DNA from: Coemansia sp. RSA 1804
Lineage: Eukaryota; Kickxellomycota; Kickxellomycetes; Kickxellales; Kickxellaceae
DNA length: 54,281 nucleotides
Reading direction: 5' to 3'
Assembly (NCBI GenBank): GCA_027578815.1
Contig: JANBTH010000026.1
Span: forward strand, 1-54,281
The translations under genes and the position numbers were made by a program. The first letter of the stretch is position 1; every line of letters begins with the position of its first letter. The notes under the pieces were generated by a model. It was given only the letters and a program-made list of their open reading frames with translations, searched no databases and had not been told where the DNA came from. This document shows positions 49,719 to 54,281 of the stretch, piece by piece.

Positions 49719-51329
49719 TCACTTTGTAATCTTCAGCGGATGGGCCTCGGTGTTGAGCACGTACTCGTCCAGGGAGAGCAGGTCGGAGGGGCCGAAGAGA
49801 AGATACAGATACTTGAGCGTCTCGGCAGTGAAGAACGACTCCATCGAGTCCACGAGGTTCCAGTGCGAGGATGTCGCAAAGACGTTTCTGATGGCGGCGT
49901 AGCCGCCGTCGACCTTTGCGTGCTTCTCGATGGCCAGGAATATGGCCCAGCCCCAGTCCTGGTACTTTGGGTCGCCCGTGACGCGGAACAGGATAAACAG
50001 GCTCTCCAGCGTCTCGGGCCGCAGGATGTAGCGCACGTCAACGCCCGACATGCCAGCCGAGTCCTTCTTCACGTCCTCGCCCATCGAACCAGCCGCCGCA
50101 CCAACGTCATCGGCGGCTGCGTCGACGAACTTGTAGCCAGCAAAGCGGAACCGCTCGGGACCCAGACCCGTGGGCGTCATGGCGTACGAGACGTAGCAGG
50201 TGTAGGCGAGCTCCTCGGCCAGAACCAGATCCCTGGGTCTGTCCAGCGCCTGGGCGCCCAGCGCCAGGAGCCCCGGATAGAAGCACGCCAAGTGCTCCAT
50301 CTCGTGCACAAACACGGAGTCGCCGTAGTTCCACGACCCGAGGAACAGGCGTCCGCTCGTGGGATCCCGCGCAACCAGGCGCTCCTTGACGGCCATCGTC
50401 GATCTCAGGTATCGGTCCTTGAACTTTGTGTCCTTTCTGTCGAAGAGGAACTGCTTGAGCTGGTACTCGTAGAAGCTGTCCACGTAGGCGCCGACGCTCA
50501 GCACCGAGCTTGCGTCGTACTCTCCCGTGTTAGTGTTGATGAAGGCGGGATACAGGCCCTTGTACTTGCGCTCGCCGGCCTCGATCGCCTCGCCCGCCCG
50601 ATCCCCCGCCTTGCGGTACTTGTCGTCGCCGGTCAGCTGCGACAGGCGCTTGAACTCCAGCTGCACGGTGCCGCCCTCGGCAATCGCCAGGTCCCCAGAA
50701 AACACGGGCTTCCGCGCGTTGAGATCCACCTGCTGCGCCGGCAGCCCCGTGGGAGTGTCGAAGGCAATAAGCAGCGCGTCGGCGACGTCTCTGGCCTTCT
50801 GCAGGAACATCGGGTCGTTGTCGAGCTCGTAGGCGCCCAGCAGGCCGCCGAGCGCGCGGATGGCCATCTCGAACACCGGCACGCTGTGGTTGGGCGGCGA
50901 GCGCGTGAAGTCGACCAGCCGCACGCGGTCCTTGGCCTCCGCGTACTCGTCGTGGAGCCCCATCATCTGCAGCGAGTCCAGCGAGTCGACCAGCGTGATC
51001 GACCAGTTGCCCCACCGCTGGTTGTACGTCTTCGACACCGGCTGCAGCTCGTCCTTGCCGAACGCGTGCCGCCGGTACCCGCCCCACGCGTGCCGCATGG
51101 CGTCGCGCACGGCCATCTGCCGTCGGTAGTTCGAGGTGCTCAGCTCCGAGTTGCGGAAGCTGTCCACCGGGTTTCGCGCCATCCATCCCGGCACCTCCAC
51201 CTGCGGGATGCTCTGCATTAGCCGGTCCAGTTGCTTGTCCTGCAGCATCCCGCGGAGCCGCAGAATGTACAGCCCTCCGCACACCCCGGCTGCCAGCAGA
51301 AGCAGTCTGCGAATCGACAGTCGTGACAT
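49719..51329 (-). CDS. MNS1: ER mannosyl-oligosaccharide 1,2-alpha-mannosidase (GH47)
   Basis: GH47 class I mannosidase trims one mannose from Man9GlcNAc2 in the ER, part of N-glycan processing and quality control. The 536-residue length is close to yeast Mns1 (549). A type II membrane anchor lies at residues 8-27 (LLLLAAGVCGGLYIL). Family motifs in order: RDAMRHAWGGYRRHAFGKDE, LVDSLDSLQMMGL, VFEMAIRALGGLLGAYE, LFLGSWNYGDSVFVHEMEHL, YILRPETLESLFILFRVTGD, WGWAIFLAIEKH and the Ca2+-binding Thr in LNTEAHPLKI. All the acid clusters expected in the pocket are present. The ATG at 51329 is used; the preceding in-frame codon is only TTG. It converges with DPP5 (153 nt between stops). Confidence 0.95.
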   Translation of the reverse strand: MSRLSIRRLLLLAAGVCGGLYILRLRGMLQDKQLDRLMQSIPQVEVPGWMARNPVDSFRNSELSTSNYRRQMAVRDAMRHAWGGYRRHAFGKDELQPVSKTYNQRWGNWSITLVDSLDSLQMMGLHDEYAEAKDRVRLVDFTRSPPNHSVPVFEMAIRALGGLLGAYELDNDPMFLQKARDVADALLIAFDTPTGLPAQQVDLNARKPVFSGDLAIAEGGTVQLEFKRLSQLTGDDKYRKAGDRAGEAIEAGERKYKGLYPAFINTNTGEYDASSVLSVGAYVDSFYEYQLKQFLFDRKDTKFKDRYLRSTMAVKERLVARDPTSGRLFLGSWNYGDSVFVHEMEHLACFYPGLLALGAQALDRPRDLVLAEELAYTCYVSYAMTPTGLGPERFRFAGYKFVDAAADDVGAAAGSMGEDVKKDSAGMSGVDVRYILRPETLESLFILFRVTGDPKYQDWGWAIFLAIEKHAKVDGGYAAIRNVFATSSHWNLVDSMESFFTAETLKYLYLLFGPSDLLSLDEYVLNTEAHPLKITK

Positions 51330-51421
51330 CAAGCCAAACAGAAATGGTGCTATGCTTGATCAGGAGGGGGGGGTCGGGTCTATTTTTATGGAGGTGACGC
51401 CAAATATAGAACGCAGGAGGG

Positions 51422-51446
51422 GAAAGAAAGAAAGAAAGAAAGAAAA
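51422..51446. repeat. GAAA microsatellite
   Basis: Five to six tandem copies of AAAG/GAAA upstream of MNS1. Simple repeat. Confidence 0.8.
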
Positions 51447-51533
51447 GGGAGATGGGTAATAAAAACACAGCCTACTATTTACTATCTGGTATTTTATATT
51501 GTAAAGACCAACGACGCATTATTATTTCCTACT

Positions 51534-51600
51534 GGGGGGGGGGAGAGAGAGAGGAAGAGAAAGGAAGGGGCAGATGAGAGAGAGAGAGGAGAGGGGGGAT
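51534..51600. repeat. G10 run plus GA-rich purine tract
   Basis: Ten G residues at 51534-51543 followed by AGAGAGAG-type sequence and several further G runs. This purine strand could form a triplex or, with G runs further along, a quadruplex. It lies about 200 nt upstream of the MNS1 start codon. Confidence 0.7.
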
Positions 51601-52083
51601 GTGTGATGGTCGTTTTCTTTCTTTTTTCCAGAAATAAACCAAGAGAACGAAGAAAACGAAAAAAGGAGCGAATAAAGCTCATGCATTATTACCGTCGGAC
51701 TACTCACTCTGTCCTCCAAAACGTACTGCAATTTTATGCATGCGTCTTTTTTCCACTCTGGAAATCTCCCTCCTCCGGATTTCCCTGGTGCTTTGCGTGG
51801 CGAAACGAAAAGCATGAAGCGAGTTTAAAGAGCAGAAAGCACAGGAAGCACAAGCAAGAAACCGCGCCTAGAAAAAAGAAAGCGTATCCGCAACTACATC
51901 GCACAAGCAGCACAGCATTCCCCCCCCTCTTTCAACGAGGTACCACGGCGAACGCTAGAAGCCGTGCATACAAGCGTGGCCTGCTTTGCGCCGGTAATCG
52001 CACAGACTGGGAGATGGAAGCAATATTAAAAAAGGCAAAGAAAGACACAGATAGAGCGAGATGGGATCTGGGGGGGAGGCGGT

Positions 52084-54281
52084 CTAGAGGGCTTCGTACG
52101 ACGGCGGACGCTCCACCAGTGCAAGGTCGCGGAGATGGTCGGCCCACACGGACCATCCGAGCTGCGAAACAAGCAGATCGCGCAGCTCGACCATCGCCGT
52201 GCGCTCGGCAGCGTTGGACTCGAGCAGCGGCGCCCTGTCGATCCACCTGAGCGCGCTGAGAAGCGCGCGGCCGTGGCACTGCTTGGCAACGAGCAGCGGG
52301 AGCGTGGCAACCAGGAACTGCGCGTCCTCGTCCTGCTGCTTCTCGCCGGTCCACCGCGTCAGATCGGAAACGGTCTTCTCGTAGTCGGCCAGCCAGTGGC
52401 TGCCGCCGCCGCCGCCGCCGCCGCCGCTCTTCTCGCCGCCATCCTCGCTGGCCGAGACGACGTCGATGAAGTCCACGCTTGTCTCCGACGACCGCGACGA
52501 CGCCGTCGGCTGCGTCGTGAGGAACGCCAGCGCGCGGCACTTGGCAGTCAGCGCGCCCACCAGACGGTCCCTGGCAGCCTCGGCCAGCTTCCTCCGGCGC
52601 CTGTCGGCGTCGCTGACGCCAGCGGCCTGGTGGTTCTGGTTCTGGTGCAGGCGGGCGGTGAGCGCCAGCGGGTACGTCAGCTCCACGATGCGGTCGGCGA
52701 CGCCCACCGCGCTGCGTGCGGCCTCGGCGGTCAGCTTCGCGCCGTCGCTCCACGGAAGATGCGTCCTGCGCGCGGGGTCCAGCGCATCGAGCTGCGCAGA
52801 AAGCACGGCAGCGCGGAAGTCGTTGTCGGCGTCCCTGCGCCGCTCCTCCCTGCCGCCGTCGTCGCCGCCATCTTCGGGCGCGCCTCCAGCAAGCACATCC
52901 GACGCCAGGAGGTCGCTGACGAGCTGCTCGCGCACGCCGTCGTCCTTGGCCTTCCTGATCCAGGCGATGCGCAGGCTGCGCATCGCCTCGTCGAGGGCGC
53001 TGCGGTCCTTTTCGGCCGGCGTCAGCGACGCCTCGCTGTCGGCGCCGCCGCCGCCTGCGGGCTCGGGCTTCTCGGCAGCGCGCGCCCTCGCAGGCACAAC
53101 GTACTCGATGGGCAGCTCGGCCGTCTGCGCGCTGAGCGACAGCGAGCCGCAGAGCACGTCGCCCGGCGCGGCCTCGGGCGGAACCCCCGTGAGCTCGGTC
53201 CTGAAAAACAGCGGCATCGTTGCGCCGCGCGCAATGCCGCCGCTCGCCGTCGGTCTGGAGCCAACAACGGTGCCGGTGAAGGCGGCGGCCAGCGTAGGGA
53301 ACGTCGGGACGCTGATCTTGGCGGCCAGCTGCATGTCAACAAGCAGCGGCGCCGCCCTGAGGGCCTCGAGGTCCTTCTCGTTGCGATGGCGGATCTGCAC
53401 GCGCACCAGGTAGCTGCCGCGCCTGCGCAGCGTCACGCTGGCCGTGTAGCTGATCTGCGACGCCACGCGGCGCTTGTTGGCGTCGAAGATGGCCAGCGCA
53501 AAGTCGTCGGCCCAGCTCTCGTAGATCTTGCTGTCCAGCGCCGGCAGGCGCGGGCGGATGGTGGCGCCGTCCGACTTTGTCTCGAGCGCGTAGTCCAGCA
53601 CCAGGCGGTGGATGGCCACGCCCGAGGCCGGGTGGATGTCGCGCTCGCTCGCGCAGGGCGCCACGGCCGCAGACAGCGGACGCAGCGCCATGCGCAGCAC
53701 GTCCAGCGTGGCCTTGGGCCGGACGCCGTACTCGGGGCGCACGGCAGCCGAGAAGTCGGTACGCACGACGCCGTAGTTGCCGTTGATGGCGATGGCCGCG
53801 CCCAGCCCACTGGCGCCGCCGGGGGAGCGCGCGGACTGCGAGCCGGCAGGCGTGATGCCGTGGAAGTCGACGGCGACGTCAACCTCGTGGCTGCCAAGCT
53901 GGTTCCAGAACTGCGCAACGCACACCTCGAGCGTGGCGCCGCCCAGCACGTCCATGAAGCGCTGGTAGCGCTGCTCGGCGCCGCCGGCGCCAGCAGCAAA
54001 CGACGGGTGGCCGACCGACACGCGCTCCTTGAGCTCGTAGGCGTTGAACCGCTCCTGCGGCGCCAGCTGCAGACAGTGCAGGTAGAAGAGCGCGGGCGCG
54101 GCAGCGTGGGCCTCGGCGTTGGGCGTGCGGAGAACAATGCGCGCGCGCGTTGCGCCGGCGGGAACGGCAATGAAGCGGCGCACAACGTCGGTCGGATGGA
54201 AGCGCAGCGTGCCCAGCCGCACGTAGGCGCCGGGGCCGACGGCCAGCGGCTTGGTGACGGTGACGGGCACCGTGAAGATGG
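52084..54281 (-). CDS. TPP2: Tripeptidyl-peptidase II, C-terminal part (runs off the right edge)
   Basis: TPP2 is a giant cytosolic subtilisin-type exopeptidase that removes tripeptides downstream of the proteasome. At least 732 C-terminal residues are visible, and the open frame continues past the window end; mammalian TPP2 is about 1250 residues. Family segments include ALFYLHCLQLAPQERFNAYE, GGATLEVCVAQFWNQLGSHE, DFHGITP, LVLDYALE and the later helical part SQLGWSVWADHLRDLALVE. The subtilisin catalytic domain should lie upstream, beyond 54281, so catalytic residues cannot be checked here. The protein is very Ala-, Arg- and Gly-rich because third positions are almost all G or C. An in-frame GCC run at 52402-52425 encodes a poly-Gly stretch near the C-terminus. 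No intron is visible in this part. Confidence 0.9.
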   Translation of the reverse strand, partial: IFTVPVTVTKPLAVGPGAYVRLGTLRFHPTDVVRRFIAVPAGATRARIVLRTPNAEAHAAAPALFYLHCLQLAPQERFNAYELKERVSVGHPSFAAGAGGAEQRYQRFMDVLGGATLEVCVAQFWNQLGSHEVDVAVDFHGITPAGSQSARSPGGASGLGAAIAINGNYGVVRTDFSAAVRPEYGVRPKATLDVLRMALRPLSAAVAPCASERDIHPASGVAIHRLVLDYALETKSDGATIRPRLPALDSKIYESWADDFALAIFDANKRRVASQISYTASVTLRRRGSYLVRVQIRHRNEKDLEALRAAPLLVDMQLAAKISVPTFPTLAAAFTGTVVGSRPTASGGIARGATMPLFFRTELTGVPPEAAPGDVLCGSLSLSAQTAELPIEYVVPARARAAEKPEPAGGGGADSEASLTPAEKDRSALDEAMRSLRIAWIRKAKDDGVREQLVSDLLASDVLAGGAPEDGGDDGGREERRRDADNDFRAAVLSAQLDALDPARRTHLPWSDGAKLTAEAARSAVGVADRIVELTYPLALTARLHQNQNHQAAGVSDADRRRRKLAEAARDRLVGALTAKCRALAFLTTQPTASSRSSETSVDFIDVVSASEDGGEKSGGGGGGGGSHWLADYEKTVSDLTRWTGEKQQDEDAQFLVATLPLLVAKQCHGRALLSALRWIDRAPLLESNAAERTAMVELRDLLVSQLGWSVWADHLRDLALVERPPSYEAL
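52402..52425. repeat. GCC trinucleotide run in TPP2
   Basis: Eight GCC units encode poly-Gly (minus strand) within an otherwise conserved C-terminal region. In frame, so tolerated. Confidence 0.8.

Larger units (their letters stand above)
51330..52083. other. Intergenic between MNS1 and TPP2 with purine and G-rich tracts
   Basis: About 750 nt without a gene. It contains a GAAA microsatellite (51422-51446), a run of 10 G leading into a GA-rich tract (51534-51600) and T/C-rich sequence at 51600-51700. Much of this is the leader and promoter of MNS1, read from the minus strand. Confidence 0.5.

Noticed and set aside
49740..51221. 493-codon open frame antisense to MNS1
   Set aside because: Arises from G/C third positions in MNS1; composition (Val/Arg/Gln/His) is that of a shadow frame.
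1..54281. CRISPR arrays, insertion sequences, terminal inverted repeats or intact transposons
   Set aside because: No regularly spaced repeats, transposase or reverse-transcriptase motifs were seen in reading both strands; only simple-sequence repeats were found.

Overview
The window reads as nuclear DNA of a fungus. All genes but one are single-copy eukaryotic housekeeping types, protein genes lie on both strands without operons, and several carry short introns (about 80 to 430 nt) with GTAAGT-like donors. Two introns have an exact TACTAAC branch site. Secreted S9 peptidase, chitin-precursor synthesis (GFA1), GPI anchoring, a BNA6-type QPRT, and the presence of TPP2, TXNL1 and a REEP1-4-like protein point away from Saccharomyces-type yeasts and towards an early-diverging, zygomycete-grade lineage. 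Kickxellales (Coemansia or Linderina relatives) is my guess from protein style; it is not proven here.

Layout. 0-6 kb: a 708-residue orphan protein, Mediator subunit MED21 and a four-exon REEP/Yop1-family gene. 6-15 kb: lariat debranching enzyme DBR1, an F-box-like protein, cohesin acetyltransferase ECO1, thioredoxin-PITH protein TXNL1 and an unusual 4CL-like adenylate-forming protein. 15-24 kb: a long gene-poor stretch, a mitochondrial-type cysteine synthase, the Pin1/ESS1 isomerase whose first coding exon is only ATG, and a two-exon protein kinase. 24-29 kb: TSPO, a Sae2/CtIP resection factor with a short first exon, QPRT (BNA6) and the tiny spliceosome subunit SF3B5. 28.6-32.8 kb: a visibly AT-rich island with a secreted protein of unknown function and a decayed ABCC (MRP-type) transporter, ending at a tRNA-Gly(GCC). 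33-40 kb: an O-methyltransferase, Golgi/COPII adaptor TEX261/SVP26, long-chain acyl-CoA synthetase, an intron-containing tRNA-Thr(CGU) and GFA1. 40-54 kb: a second gene-poor stretch, a three-exon mitochondrial protein resembling RbfA, GPI transamidase subunit GAA1, a secreted dipeptidyl-peptidase V, ER alpha-1,2-mannosidase MNS1 and the C-terminal half of tripeptidyl-peptidase II, which runs off the right edge.

Base composition changes along the window. The left half is mixed, the 28.6-32.8 kb island is AT-rich, and the right end (DPP5, MNS1, TPP2) is strongly GC-rich at third positions. That bias produces long antisense open frames that are not genes. Functional themes recur (pre-mRNA splicing and debranching; cohesion and end resection; glycan, GPI and ER-Golgi enzymes), but nothing in the arrangement shows that these genes are a co-regulated cluster.

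I found no CRISPR array, intact transposon, viral element or clearly new multi-gene system. The most noteworthy items are the ABCC pseudogene in the AT-rich island, the 4CL-like protein lacking both its phosphate-binding loop and catalytic lysine, the TCPPC active site in TXNL1, the hidden first exon of the Sae2/CtIP gene, and the RbfA-like gene that appears only after splicing.
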